From contig NZ_NGFO01000035.1 of the NCBI RefSeq assembly GCF_002149015.1, forward strand, positions 1-47,237: a stretch of 47,237 bases of DNA, in the 5' to 3' direction. Source of the DNA: Gordonia lacunae (lineage in GTDB: Bacteria; Actinomycetota; Actinomycetes; Mycobacteriales; Mycobacteriaceae). Position 1 is the first letter of the stretch; the number at the start of each line of letters is the position of its first letter. A model generated the notes under the pieces. It searched no databases. It saw only the letters and a list, made by a program, of their open reading frames with translations, and had not been told where the DNA came from. Both the position numbers and the translations under genes were made by a program. Shown here piece by piece: positions 17,070 through 25,340 of this stretch.

Positions 17070-17510
17070 TCAGAGCGTAGGAGGTGGTGGGATGACCCGG
17101 CTGTCACCACGGAACTCGGCGACGACCGCGTTGTCGACGGTGACCGTGACATCGTAGATACCATTGCGGCCGAAGCGTCCCCGTTCGACAGCGGTGGCGA
17201 CCAGAACGTCGCCCAGACGAGTCGTCCGCAGGTACCGGATGTCGGCCCGAGCGGCTACCGCGTGGTCGTCGTGACTGTTGCAGGCGAGGGCAAACGTGGT
17301 GTCGGCGACCAGGAAGACGTATCCGCCGTGCGTGATGCCGTGACCGTTGACCATCGTCTCGGTGACGGTCATGGTGGTCTGGGCTCGTCCGGGTCCGAGG
17401 TCGAGCAGATCGATACCGACGGCCTTCGACGCGGCATCCGCATCGAGCATCGCCCGCGCGATTGCATGATCGCGCGGGCGGCCGGACCGTTCGGCGGCGG
17501 GGGCGCTCAC
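17070..17510 (-). CDS. paaI: Hydroxyphenylacetyl-CoA thioesterase PaaI
   Basis: A 146-residue hotdog-fold thioesterase. The active-site helix region VNGHGITHGGYVFLVADTTF contains the conserved Asn, His-Gly-Gly and Asp of PaaI enzymes. PaaI hydrolyses stalled hydroxyphenylacetyl-CoA intermediates and so rescues free CoA in phenylacetate breakdown. The GTG at 17510 overlaps the ethD-like stop by 4 nt, making it the last gene of paaZ-ethD-paaI. The length is typical for the family. Expression presumably follows the PaaR operator upstream of paaZ at 19872-19889. Confidence 0.92.
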   Translation of the reverse strand: MSAPAAERSGRPRDHAIARAMLDADAASKAVGIDLLDLGPGRAQTTMTVTETMVNGHGITHGGYVFLVADTTFALACNSHDDHAVAARADIRYLRTTRLGDVLVATAVERGRFGRNGIYDVTVTVDNAVVAEFRGDSRVIPPPPTL

Positions 17511-17821
17511 AGTCCCACCTCGTGCTCGTCGGTGACGTACATTGTCGCACCGCCGGTGGCAAAGTTCGCCACATCGCCTCCTGCGGCGCGCATCTCGGGA
17601 GACCTGAGCGCAGTCTGCATCGTCTCCTCATCCGCGAAGTACAGACCGGCGACCGCATAGTAAGGGGGTTCGGTACCGTCCAGTGACGACACCTTGCCGC
17701 AGGTGAAGCGGGTCAACCCGGGAACCGCCTTCGCTAGTGGGATGTGTACGCGGGCGTAATGCTCATCGAAAGCTGCTTCATCGGTGGGCTTTCCGTAGCA
17801 CACTGAGATCCGAAGACTCAT
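17507..17821 (-). CDS. EthD-family protein in the paa minus-strand operon
   Basis: A 104-residue protein with the EthD/ferredoxin-like dimeric alpha-beta fold signature: RISVCYGKPTDEAAFDEHYA followed by HIPLAKAVPGLTRF. The family includes EthD of ether degradation and related small enzymes or oxygenase helpers. Its role in phenylacetate degradation is unknown. The ATG at 17821 overlaps the paaZ stop (ATGA), and its own stop overlaps the paaI GTG, so it is translated with two paa genes. A protective role against a reactive oxepin or epoxide intermediate, or an isomerisation step, is conceivable but is inference. Confidence 0.82.
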   Translation of the reverse strand: MSLRISVCYGKPTDEAAFDEHYARVHIPLAKAVPGLTRFTCGKVSSLDGTEPPYYAVAGLYFADEETMQTALRSPEMRAAGGDVANFATGGATMYVTDEHEVGL

Positions 17822-19857
17822 GCTGATTGCTCCTTCGCGACCAGGGTCAGGACGTCGTAGGTCGCGACCGGGTCGTAGTTCTGGTTGGTCACCACCGCAT
17901 CCCACCGCACCTCGCCGTAGTCGGCGCTCTGACGTGGGGTGACCTTCTTCGCCGTGAGGGTCACGGTGAGGCTGTCCTCGGCCTTGACCGGCGTGAGGAA
18001 CCGCAGGCCGTCGACTCCGAAGTTCGCCAGTACGGGACCCGGTGCCGGATCGACGAAAAGCCCTGCGGCGAGGGACACGACGAGATATCCATGCGCGACG
18101 ATCCCCCCGAAGAGCGGATTGGCCGCTGCAGCCTTTGGATCGGTGTGTGCGTAGAACGTGTCGCCGGTGAACTCGGCGAAGTGATCGATGTCGGCTCGGG
18201 TGACCTGACGCGGTCCGCCGACGATCGTGTCGCCGATCCGCAGCTCCGCCAGACTCTTCCGGAACGGATGAACACCATCGTGGTTGCGTCGTGCACCGGT
18301 GAACCACGTGTTGCCGACCGCGGTGAGCACCTCGGGTGACCCCTGAACGGCGGTGCGCTGCATATGATGCAGGACTCCGCGAATCCCGCCGAGTTCCTCG
18401 CCACCGCCCGCCCGTCCGGGCCCGCCGTGGACGAGCACCGGCAATGGAGAGCCGTGACCCGTCGATTCCTTGGCGTCGTCGCTGTCGAGCACGAGCACCC
18501 GACCGTGGAAGGGCGCGAGTCCCAGCACGATCTCACGGGCGATCCCGGCGTCCTTGGTGACCACCGAGGCGACGAGGCTGCCCTTGCCGCGTGCGGCGAG
18601 CTCGATCGCGTCGGCAGTGTCGTCATATCCGATCACCGTCGACACCGGTCCGAAGGCCTCGATCTCGTGCGGTTCGTTCGCGTCCCTGTCATCGGCGCGC
18701 AACAGAATAGGGGACAGGAAGGCGCCGGTGGCGGCGTCGGCGTCGACGACCTCGACCCGATCCGGGTCGCCGAAGACGATCTGCGCCGACTTGGTCAGTC
18801 CGCGAACGGATCTGAGGACTTCGTCGCGTTGTTCGAGGCTGGCCAGCGCGCCCATCCGTACCGCCTCGGAGTCGGGGTTGCCGACGACGATCTTCGCCAG
18901 TCGCGCAGTCGTCGCCTCGATCACCGCGTCCATCTGTGTCCTGGGAACCAGGGCACGGCGGATGGCGGTGCACTTCTGGCCGGCCTTGACCGTCATCTCG
19001 GAGACGAGCTGCTTGACGAAGAGCTCGAACTCCGGGTCATCGGGGGTGACGTCGGGGCCGAGGATCGATGCGTTGAGGGAGTCGGCTTCGGCGTTGAAGT
19101 GCACACCGTCGTCGAGGACGCTCGGATGGGACCGCAGCAGCGCCGCGGTGTCGGCGGATCCGGTGAACGCGACGGAATCCTGGCCGCCCAGATGGTCGAG
19201 CAGATCGCGTGCGCTGCCCGAGATGAGCTGTACCGAGCCCTCGGGCAGAATTCCAGTCTCGACGATCCGGCGGACCACGAGCTCGGTCAGGTAGGCAGTC
19301 TGGCTGGCCGGTTTGATGATCGAGGGCACACCGGCGACGAAGGCTGGTGCGAGCTTCTCCAGGAACCCCCACACCGGGAAGTTGAACGCATTGATCTGTA
19401 CGGCCACCCCGTGGCGTGGGGTGTAGATGTGCTGCCCGAGGAAGGTCCCCTTCTTGCCGAGTTGCTCGACCGCACCGTCGAGATACACGGTGTCGTTGGG
19501 CAATTCGCGACGTGCCTTGCTCGCATAACTCAACACCGTGCCGATGCCGCCGTCGATGTCGACCGCGGAGTCGCGGGCCGTCGCACCGGTCGACGCGGAG
19601 AGGCGGTAGAACTCGTCCTTTCCTGCCATCAGCGTCAGTCCGAGCTGCTTGAGGAGGGCGGCCCGCTCGTGGAAGGTCAACGCCCGCAGCGCGGGCCCGC
19701 CCACCGTGCGCGCGTACTCGACCATCCCGGCCACGTCGAGTCCGGTGGACGAGATGCGAGCGACCTCGCTGCCGTCCACGGCGCTCATCAGTGGCGTGCC
19801 GGTGTCCTCCGCGGCGAACCAACGCCCTGCCGCGTAGCTCTCCAATAGTCTGCTCAC
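17818..19857 (-). CDS. paaZ: Bifunctional PaaZ: oxepin-CoA hydrolase / 3-oxo-5,6-dehydrosuberyl-CoA semialdehyde dehydrogenase
   Basis: This 679-residue fusion opens the oxepin ring and oxidises the resulting aldehyde. Residues 1 to about 510 are an aldehyde dehydrogenase: VQINAFNFPVWGFLEKLAPA, the acidic residue in FNAEADSLNA and the nucleophile in KAGQKCTAIRR. Residues about 535-679 are a MaoC-type hydratase domain with DHFAEFTGDTFYAHTD and GGIVAHGYLVVSLAAGLF, which hold the Asp and His of the hydrolase. The length matches E. coli PaaZ. The open frame continues upstream, but the GTG at 19857 with a GGATGGAG site gives the family N-terminus. A PaaR-type palindrome lies just upstream. First gene of paaZ-ethD-paaI. 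Confidence 0.95.
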   Translation of the reverse strand: MSRLLESYAAGRWFAAEDTGTPLMSAVDGSEVARISSTGLDVAGMVEYARTVGGPALRALTFHERAALLKQLGLTLMAGKDEFYRLSASTGATARDSAVDIDGGIGTVLSYASKARRELPNDTVYLDGAVEQLGKKGTFLGQHIYTPRHGVAVQINAFNFPVWGFLEKLAPAFVAGVPSIIKPASQTAYLTELVVRRIVETGILPEGSVQLISGSARDLLDHLGGQDSVAFTGSADTAALLRSHPSVLDDGVHFNAEADSLNASILGPDVTPDDPEFELFVKQLVSEMTVKAGQKCTAIRRALVPRTQMDAVIEATTARLAKIVVGNPDSEAVRMGALASLEQRDEVLRSVRGLTKSAQIVFGDPDRVEVVDADAATGAFLSPILLRADDRDANEPHEIEAFGPVSTVIGYDDTADAIELAARGKGSLVASVVTKDAGIAREIVLGLAPFHGRVLVLDSDDAKESTGHGSPLPVLVHGGPGRAGGGEELGGIRGVLHHMQRTAVQGSPEVLTAVGNTWFTGARRNHDGVHPFRKSLAELRIGDTIVGGPRQVTRADIDHFAEFTGDTFYAHTDPKAAAANPLFGGIVAHGYLVVSLAAGLFVDPAPGPVLANFGVDGLRFLTPVKAEDSLTVTLTAKKVTPRQSADYGEVRWDAVVTNQNYDPVATYDVLTLVAKEQSA

Positions 19858-19871
19858 ATCTACTCCATCCC

Positions 19872-19889
19872 ACCGTACGTTCGGTCGGT
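19872..19889 (-). promoter_or_regulatory. PaaR operator candidate 1 (upstream of paaZ)
   Basis: On the minus strand this reads ACCGACCGAACGTACGGT, 15 nt before the paaZ GTG. It matches two other sites in the window (20626-20643 and 24347-24364) in core and spacing. The inner 14 bp fit ACCG-NN-CG-NN-CGGT, the Corynebacterium glutamicum PaaR motif as I remember it. A regulator bound here would block paaZ-ethD-paaI. Confidence 0.75.
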
Positions 19890-19949
19890 AATTACCATCG
19901 CCGCGGTAGTGGTTCAATGTCAAGGACCGGGAGTGGGAGTGCCCCTGGG

Positions 19950-20561
19950 TCAGGGTCGGCGGAGGCCGTCGAAGGTCAGCGCGACCAGCGCGTCGCCGAG
20001 TTCGGCGGACGAGCCGCCGGACCGCGGCCGATACCACTCGATGAGGGAGTTGACGGTGCCGAAGAGGAGTCGAGCCACCAGGTGGGGGTCGGTGTCTCCG
20101 CGGAGGTCGCCCTCGGCGGCCGCGGCGACGACCAGTCCGGACACGAACTCGTCGAACTCCCGTCTGCGGGCGAGTGCGCGACGTTCGACGGCGGAGTTGC
20201 CGCGGACTCGGAGGAGCAGCGTGACATAGGGCAGTTCGCTCACCAGAATGTCGACACTGCGTCTGACCAGGTATTCGAGTCGATCGATCGAGGGACCCTC
20301 GGTGGCACCGGCCTCGGTGGTCACCGCGAAGAGTGCGTTGAGTGCACGGTTGAGCGCGAGCTCGAGTAGTTCCTGCTTGCCCGAGACGTGGTGGTAGATC
20401 GACGACTTGCTGATTCCGAGTCGTTCGGCCAGCACATCCATGCTGGCGCCGTCGTAGCCCTTGTCGTTGAACACCTTCACCGCAACCGCCAGCAGGGAGT
20501 CGAGGTCGTATCCGGGGCGGCCGGGACGCCCGGTGCGTCGTGGGGTGCGTGCGGTGGTCAT
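19950..20561 (-). CDS. paaR: TetR-family repressor PaaR
   Basis: A 203-residue TetR protein with HTH segment AVKVFNDKGYDGASMDVLAE followed by RLGISKSSIYHHVSGKQELL. The C-terminal domain carries VDILVSELPYVTLLLRVRGN and LVARLLFGTVNSLIEWYR. It sits between the two arms of the paa cluster and shares a divergent region with paaJ, so it is the likely phenylacetyl-CoA-responsive repressor PaaR of actinobacteria. The ATG at 20561 has GGAAG 4 nt upstream. An in-frame ATG at 20570 is an alternative. Three related palindromes in the cluster are its probable operators, one of them in front of paaR and paaJ, which allows autoregulation. Confidence 0.88.
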   Translation of the reverse strand: MTTARTPRRTGRPGRPGYDLDSLLAVAVKVFNDKGYDGASMDVLAERLGISKSSIYHHVSGKQELLELALNRALNALFAVTTEAGATEGPSIDRLEYLVRRSVDILVSELPYVTLLLRVRGNSAVERRALARRREFDEFVSGLVVAAAAEGDLRGDTDPHLVARLLFGTVNSLIEWYRPRSGGSSAELGDALVALTFDGLRRP

Positions 20562-20625
20562 GGCTTCCATCTTGACACCCGCCCCCGGCGTCATCCGCGA
20601 AGGTGGTGTCCGACGGGTCTTGAAT

Positions 20626-20643
20626 ACCGACCGAAAGGTTGGT
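20626..20643 (+). promoter_or_regulatory. PaaR operator candidate 2 (paaR-paaJ divergent region)
   Basis: ACCGACCGAAAGGTTGGT is an inverted repeat, ACCnACC-GAAA-GGTnGGT, between divergent paaR (start 20561) and paaJ (start 20710). It shares the core ACCGAA and 7-4-7 layout with candidates 1 and 3. Placement suits joint control of both genes. Confidence 0.75.
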
Positions 20644-20709
20644 TACTGTGTCGAGGTGTCCGCACGCCACGCGACCGTGTGACGTGCCGGACGAGACGAG
20701 GAGTGAGCA

Positions 20710-21933
20710 GTGGCCGAGGTCTATCTGGTGGACGGTGCCCGGACCCCACAGGGCCGGTACGGCGGTGCACTGGCGGAGGTGCGCGCCGACGATCTGGCCG
20801 GCCTGGTGGTGGCCGAGGCGGTACGACGAGCCGGTGTACCCGCCGATCGGGTGGACGAGGTCGTACTCGGCGCCGCCAATCAGGCCGGCGACGACAATCG
20901 CAACGTGGCACGGATGGCTGTGCTGCTGGCCGGGCTGCCCGACACCGTTCCGGGCTACACCGTGAACCGGCTGTGCGCGAGCGGTCTCACCGCCCTTGCG
21001 AGTGTGGCGACCACCATCCGCGCGGGCGAGGCCGACATCGTCGTCGCCGGCGGCGTCGAGTCGATGACCCGCGCGCCGTGGGTCACCGCGAAGCCGTCGC
21101 GTGCGTGGGCGAAGCCCGGCGAAACCGCCGACACCGCGCTGGGATGGCGATTCACCAATCCGCGATTCGCCGAACACGATCGGACGGCCCCGGTGCCGGC
21201 GTCCCCGGAACACCGGCGGATCACGCTCGCCATGGGCGAGACCGCCGAGGAGGTGGCCGTGCTGGAGGGGATCAGCCGCGAGGAGAGCGACGCCTTCGCA
21301 CTGCGCAGCCAGCAACGCGCCGCGGCGGCTCTAGATGCGGGGCGCTTCGACGGCGAGATCGTGCCCGTCCCGCGACGTCGCGGCGGTGACGTCGTGGTCG
21401 ATGAGACCTCACGCCCGGATACCACGATGGACCGGCTCGCCGGCCTGCCCACCATCTTCCGCGACGGGGGAATCGTGACGGCCGGGAGCTCGTCCCCGCT
21501 GACCGACGGTGCCGCTGCGCTGGTCGTCGCGAGCGAGTCGGCCGTCCGTGAACACGGGTTGCGGGTCCGGGCCCGGATCGTGGGAAGCGCATCTGCCTGC
21601 ATGGCGCCCAATGTGATGGGCCTCGGCCCGGTTCCGGCGACCCAGAAGGTCCTCGGGCGGGCTGGGTGGGGCATCGACGACCTGGACGCCGTCGAGCTCA
21701 ACGAGGCGTTCGCCGCTCAATCGCTCGGCGTCATCCGGCAACTGAAGCTCGACGAGGACACCGTCAACAGCGACGGTGGCGCCATCGCACTCGGGCATCC
21801 GCTCGGGGCCTCGGGCGCGCGAATCGTGCTGACTCTCCTCGGCCGGATGGAGCGCGAGAATGCCCGACGTGGTCTCGCCACCTTGTGCGTCGGTGTGGGA
21901 CAGGGTGTCTCGATGCTGATCGAGGCTGTATGA
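20710..21933 (+). CDS. paaJ: 3-oxoadipyl-CoA/3-oxo-5,6-dehydrosuberyl-CoA thiolase
   Basis: A 407-residue thiolase. The nucleophilic Cys lies in VNRLCASGLTAL near residue 90, the His in AIALGHPLGASGAR, and the second Cys in LCVGVGQG. In the phenylacetate pathway this enzyme acts twice, cleaving 3-oxo-5,6-dehydrosuberyl-CoA and 3-oxoadipyl-CoA to release acetyl-CoA and finally succinyl-CoA. The GTG at 20710 follows GAGGAG. It is the first gene of the plus-strand arm and its stop overlaps the paaF ATG (ATGA). The neighbours make the paa role much likelier than a general acetyl-CoA acetyltransferase. Its expression should depend on the operator at 20626-20643. Confidence 0.93.
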   Translation: MAEVYLVDGARTPQGRYGGALAEVRADDLAGLVVAEAVRRAGVPADRVDEVVLGAANQAGDDNRNVARMAVLLAGLPDTVPGYTVNRLCASGLTALASVATTIRAGEADIVVAGGVESMTRAPWVTAKPSRAWAKPGETADTALGWRFTNPRFAEHDRTAPVPASPEHRRITLAMGETAEEVAVLEGISREESDAFALRSQQRAAAALDAGRFDGEIVPVPRRRGGDVVVDETSRPDTTMDRLAGLPTIFRDGGIVTAGSSSPLTDGAAALVVASESAVREHGLRVRARIVGSASACMAPNVMGLGPVPATQKVLGRAGWGIDDLDAVELNEAFAAQSLGVIRQLKLDEDTVNSDGGAIALGHPLGASGARIVLTLLGRMERENARRGLATLCVGVGQGVSMLIEAV

Positions 21934-22667
21934 ACACCGTCGAGATGAGCGCCACCGAGTTCGAGGAGCATGATGACCGGTTCGTCGTCGTGCTCAACCG
22001 CCCGGAGCAGCGAAACGCGATCAACGCGGCGATGATCCGCGAGCTGCACGACGTGTGCGCGCGGGTCGAGGCCGATCCCAAGCCGGTGATCCTGGTCGGT
22101 CGCGGCGACCATTTCGCCGGCGGTGCAGACATCGCCGAGCTGCGCGAACGACGTCGCGACGAAGCGCTGGCCGGGATCAACCGCACGCTGTTCGACCGCG
22201 TCGCGGCGCTGCCGCTGCCGACCGTCGCCGCGGTCAGCGGTTTCGCACTCGGTGGAGGTGCCGAACTGACCTACGCCTGTGACATCAGGATCGCGACACC
22301 GACCGCGGTGTTCGGCAATCCGGAGCCCGGCCTCGGCATTCTCGCGGCCGCGGGCGCCAGCTACCGGCTGCCCGACCTGGTCGGCCGGTCGGTGGCCAAG
22401 CAGGTCCTGCTGGCGGGCCGGACCCTGGACGCCGACACGGCGTTGGCCGCCGGCCTCGTCCTGGAGATCACCGAGGATCACCTCGCCGCGGCCCACCGTG
22501 TCGTCGACCGGATCGGCCGCCAATCGGCGCTGGCCCTGCGGCTGACGAAGACCATCGTCGACGCGCCCGGCAGTCAGCCGTGGGTCGACGACATCGCCCA
22601 GGCGGTGCTGTTCGAGACCGACGACAAACGCGAGCGTATGACCGCGTTCTTGGAGAGGAGACGATGA
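21930..22667 (+). CDS. paaF: Enoyl-CoA hydratase (2,3-dehydroadipyl-CoA hydratase-like)
   Basis: A 245-residue crotonase-fold protein. The oxyanion-hole segments are HFAGGADIAEL and SGFALGGGAELTYA. NPEPGLGILAAAG carries a Glu at the position of a catalytic crotonase Glu. Together with paaH it would carry 2,3-dehydroadipyl-CoA to 3-oxoadipyl-CoA. The ATG at 21930 overlaps the paaJ stop and its stop overlaps the paaH ATG. The frame is open farther upstream but that part is antisense to the end of paaJ. Assignment as PaaF rather than the isomerase PaaG rests on the Glu and on the presence of a better PaaG candidate at 23524. Confidence 0.88.
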   Translation: MNTVEMSATEFEEHDDRFVVVLNRPEQRNAINAAMIRELHDVCARVEADPKPVILVGRGDHFAGGADIAELRERRRDEALAGINRTLFDRVAALPLPTVAAVSGFALGGGAELTYACDIRIATPTAVFGNPEPGLGILAAAGASYRLPDLVGRSVAKQVLLAGRTLDADTALAAGLVLEITEDHLAAAHRVVDRIGRQSALALRLTKTIVDAPGSQPWVDDIAQAVLFETDDKRERMTAFLERRR

Positions 22668-23527
22668 TCGACACCCCCGCACACGTCGCAGTTGTCGGCG
22701 GCGGACGGATGGGCGCAGGGATAGCCCAGGTGTTCGCGACACTCGGTTCTACCGTCACGGTGGCCGAGGCTGCCGACCAGTCTGCCGCCCTCGGCCGTGT
22801 GGCCACCGGACTTCGGCGCGCCGACGAGCGCGGCAAGCTCGACGGTCAGTCGGTCGACGCCGTGCTCGCGCGGGTGACAACGGTCGCTGCCCCTGCCGAT
22901 CTGCCCGCCGACCTCGCCCTCGTCGTCGAGGCGGTCCCCGAGATCCCCGCGCTGAAGGTGGAGGTTCTCGCCGAGATCGAGAAGGCGGTGGGCGATTCCA
23001 CCGTCGTCGCCACCAACACCAGTTCCCTGTCGATCGCCGAACTCGGGGCGGCGCTGAATGATCCGTCCAGATTCATCGGCATGCACTTCTTCAACCCGGT
23101 GCCTGCCTCGGTGCTGGTGGAGATCGTCCGGACGCCGGCGACCTCCGACACCGTCGTCGACGGGGTGCGCGGATGGGTGGGCTCGCTCGGCAAGTCCGAC
23201 ATCCTGGTCAACGACTCGCCGGGGTTCGCCACCAGCCGACTCGGGGTGTGCCTCGGCCTGGAGGCGATCCGCATGCTGGAGGAGGGGGTCGCCGACGCCG
23301 ACTCCATCGACCGTGCAATGGAACTGGGGTACCGCCACCCGATGGGACCGCTGCGCTCCACCGACCTCGTCGGTCTCGACATCCGGTTGGCGATCGCCGA
23401 GCATCTCGCCTCGACCCTCGGGCCTCGATTTGACCCACCACAACTGCTGCGGGACAAGGTTTCCCGCGGAGAGCTCGGTCGCAAGACCGGCCGGGGATTC
23501 TACGAATGGGAAGGTCTCACATCATGA
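22664..23527 (+). CDS. paaH: 3-hydroxyacyl-CoA dehydrogenase (3-hydroxyadipyl-CoA dehydrogenase)
   Basis: A 287-residue NAD-dependent dehydrogenase. The Rossmann motif VAVVGGGRMGAGIAQVFA is at the N-terminus. VATNTSSLSIAEL and GMHFFNPVP hold the catalytic Ser and His, and VNDSPGFATSRL marks the start of the helical dimer domain, which ends in RKTGRGFYEWE. It oxidises 3-hydroxyadipyl-CoA to 3-oxoadipyl-CoA for PaaJ. The ATG at 22664 follows GGAGAGGAGACG and overlaps the paaF stop. The stop overlaps the paaG ATG, continuing the coupled series. Length is usual for single-domain HADs. Confidence 0.93.
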   Translation: MIDTPAHVAVVGGGRMGAGIAQVFATLGSTVTVAEAADQSAALGRVATGLRRADERGKLDGQSVDAVLARVTTVAAPADLPADLALVVEAVPEIPALKVEVLAEIEKAVGDSTVVATNTSSLSIAELGAALNDPSRFIGMHFFNPVPASVLVEIVRTPATSDTVVDGVRGWVGSLGKSDILVNDSPGFATSRLGVCLGLEAIRMLEEGVADADSIDRAMELGYRHPMGPLRSTDLVGLDIRLAIAEHLASTLGPRFDPPQLLRDKVSRGELGRKTGRGFYEWEGLTS

Positions 23528-24303
23528 CTGTCACGCTTGACATCAGCGGCGGGCTGGCCACGATCACACTGGCCCGTCCGGCTGCACACAATGCACTGGA
23601 CGCGGGCATGAAGACGGCGTTCCTCGACGCGGTCGGCAAGGCCGCGGCGTCGCCCGAGATTCGCGCGGTGCTGCTGACCGCCGAGGGCAAGAACTTCTGC
23701 GTCGGACAGGATCTCGGCGATCACGTCGCGGCCCTCGATGCCGACCCGGCCACCGCGATGGAGACCGTCGCCGAACACTACAATCCGCTCATCCGTGCGT
23801 TGGCCGCGCTGCGGGTGCCGGTGGTGGTCGCGATTCCCGGCGCCTGTGTGGGGGCGGGGTGGGGTATCGCGTTGGCCGGCGACATCCGGGTCGCGGGGGA
23901 GCGGACGTCCTTCGCGACGGCGTTCAGCGGGATCGGGCTGGCCAGTGACTCGGGTCTGAGTCACTCGCTGGTGCAGAATCTCGGTGCGAGTCGGGCCGGC
24001 GCCCTGCTCCTGCTCGGCGACAAGGTGACCGCCGCCCAGGCCCTCGAGTGGGGTCTGGTGCACCGGGTGGTCGCCGACGACGATGTGCGAGCCGCTGCGC
24101 TGGACATCGCGCAGCGTTTGGCGAGCGGGCCCACAGCCGCCTATGGCGAGGTGAAGTCGCTCGTCGGCGCCTCGGCAGCAGGCCTGGACGCTGCGCTCGA
24201 CCGTGAACGTGATGCTCAGGTCGCACTCGGCCAGACTGCCGACCACAAAGCGGCGGTCGCCGCCTTCCTCGCGAAGGAGAAGCCGGTCTTCACCGGCCGC
24301 TGA
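23524..24303 (+). CDS. paaG: 1,2-epoxyphenylacetyl-CoA isomerase PaaG
   Basis: A 259-residue crotonase-family isomerase that converts ring-1,2-epoxyphenylacetyl-CoA to oxepin-CoA. NFCVGQDLGDH and PGACVGAGWGIALAGD form the oxyanion hole. SGIGLASDSGLSHSL carries the Asp characteristic of PaaG in place of the hydratase Glu, which separates it from the paaF product. The ATG at 23524 overlaps the paaH stop (ATGA). An in-frame ATG 18 nt earlier lies inside paaH and is less likely. It ends the first plus-strand block, and a PaaR-type palindrome follows 44 nt after its stop. Confidence 0.9.
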   Translation: MTVTLDISGGLATITLARPAAHNALDAGMKTAFLDAVGKAAASPEIRAVLLTAEGKNFCVGQDLGDHVAALDADPATAMETVAEHYNPLIRALAALRVPVVVAIPGACVGAGWGIALAGDIRVAGERTSFATAFSGIGLASDSGLSHSLVQNLGASRAGALLLLGDKVTAAQALEWGLVHRVVADDDVRAAALDIAQRLASGPTAAYGEVKSLVGASAAGLDAALDRERDAQVALGQTADHKAAVAAFLAKEKPVFTGR

Positions 24304-24346
24304 CGTCGGGCCGGTTGTGTTCCGGCTCACTCTCGCGCATACTATT

Positions 24347-24364
24347 ACCAACCGAATAGTCGGT
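24347..24364 (+). promoter_or_regulatory. PaaR operator candidate 3 (upstream of paaA)
   Basis: ACCAACCGAATAGTCGGT has the same ACCnACC-GAAn layout as the other two sites and lies 16 nt before the paaA ATG at 24381. It would make paaABCDEK a separately initiated, PaaR-controlled unit. Confidence 0.75.
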
Positions 24365-24380
24365 ATTGAAAGTAGGACGA

Positions 24381-25340
24381 ATGACCACGTCACAGCCCGC
24401 CGGGGTCAGCGAGGCCGACCTCGAGCATCTCTTCGACCGGACGATCGCCGACGATGCGCGGATTGAGCCGCGCGACTGGATGCCCGACGGTTACCGCAAG
24501 ACCCTGATCCGTCAGGTCGCGCAGCACGCGCATTCCGAGATCATCGGTATGCAGCCGGAAGGCAACTGGCTGACCCGCGCGCCGTCGCTCCGGCGCAAGG
24601 CCATACTGATGGCCAAGGTGCAGGACGAGGCCGGCCACGGCCTGTACCTCTACTCGGCAGCAGAGACCCTGGGTGCCGACCGCGCTGACCTGACCGTGAA
24701 GTTGATCGAGGGCAAGCAGAAGTACTCGTCGATCTTCAACTACCCGACATTGACCTACGCAGATGTGGGGACCATCGGGTGGCTCGTCGACGGGGCGGCG
24801 ATCTGCAACCAGGTTCCGTTGTGCCGCAGCTCCTTCGGTCCGTATGCGCGAGCGATGATCCGTGTGTGCAAGGAGGAGTCGTTCCACCAGCGCCAGGGTT
24901 ACGAACTGCTCGCGACCATGATGCGCGGCACCGACGAGCAGCGCGCCATGGTCCAGGAGTCGGTGAACCGCTGGTGGTGGCCCGCGCTCATGATGTTCGG
25001 CCCCCCCGACGACAAGTCGCCGAACACCGAGCAGTCCATGCAGTGGAAGATCAAGCGACACACCAACGACGAACTTCGCCAGCGGTTCGTGGACATGAGC
25101 ATGCCGCAGGCCAAGGCGCTCGGTGTCACCTTCCCCGACCCGGACCTCGCCTGGAACGAGGAACGCGGCTCCTATGACTTCGGGGAACCGGACTGGAACG
25201 AGTTCACCGAGGTGATCACGGGCAACGGTGCCGCCAATGCCGAACGCATCGCGAACCGTCGTGCCGCACACGAGGACGGCGTATGGGTGCGTGAGGCCGC
25301 CATGGCCTTCGCGGCCCGGAACGAGGAGACCAACCGATGA
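24381..25340 (+). CDS. paaA: Phenylacetyl-CoA 1,2-epoxidase catalytic subunit PaaA
   Basis: This 319-residue di-iron oxygenase subunit epoxidises the aromatic ring of phenylacetyl-CoA with O2 and electrons from PaaE. Ferritin-like metal-binding helices are visible: AQHAHSEIIGMQPEGNW, AKVQDEAGHGLYLYSAAET with the E-x2-H motif, and CKEESFHQRQGYELL with the second E-x2-H. The start is the ATG at 24381, just after AGTAGGACGA. A TTG 15 nt upstream in frame lies at the operator edge. The stop overlaps the paaB ATG. Length and motif spacing agree with characterised PaaA proteins. Confidence 0.97.
   Translation: MTTSQPAGVSEADLEHLFDRTIADDARIEPRDWMPDGYRKTLIRQVAQHAHSEIIGMQPEGNWLTRAPSLRRKAILMAKVQDEAGHGLYLYSAAETLGADRADLTVKLIEGKQKYSSIFNYPTLTYADVGTIGWLVDGAAICNQVPLCRSSFGPYARAMIRVCKEESFHQRQGYELLATMMRGTDEQRAMVQESVNRWWWPALMMFGPPDDKSPNTEQSMQWKIKRHTNDELRQRFVDMSMPQAKALGVTFPDPDLAWNEERGSYDFGEPDWNEFTEVITGNGAANAERIANRRAAHEDGVWVREAAMAFAARNEETNR

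Noticed and set aside
19858..21315. N-terminal extension giving a 1165-residue PaaZ
   Set aside because: It would cover paaR and part of paaJ in antisense or another frame; family length and the ribosome site place the start at 19857.
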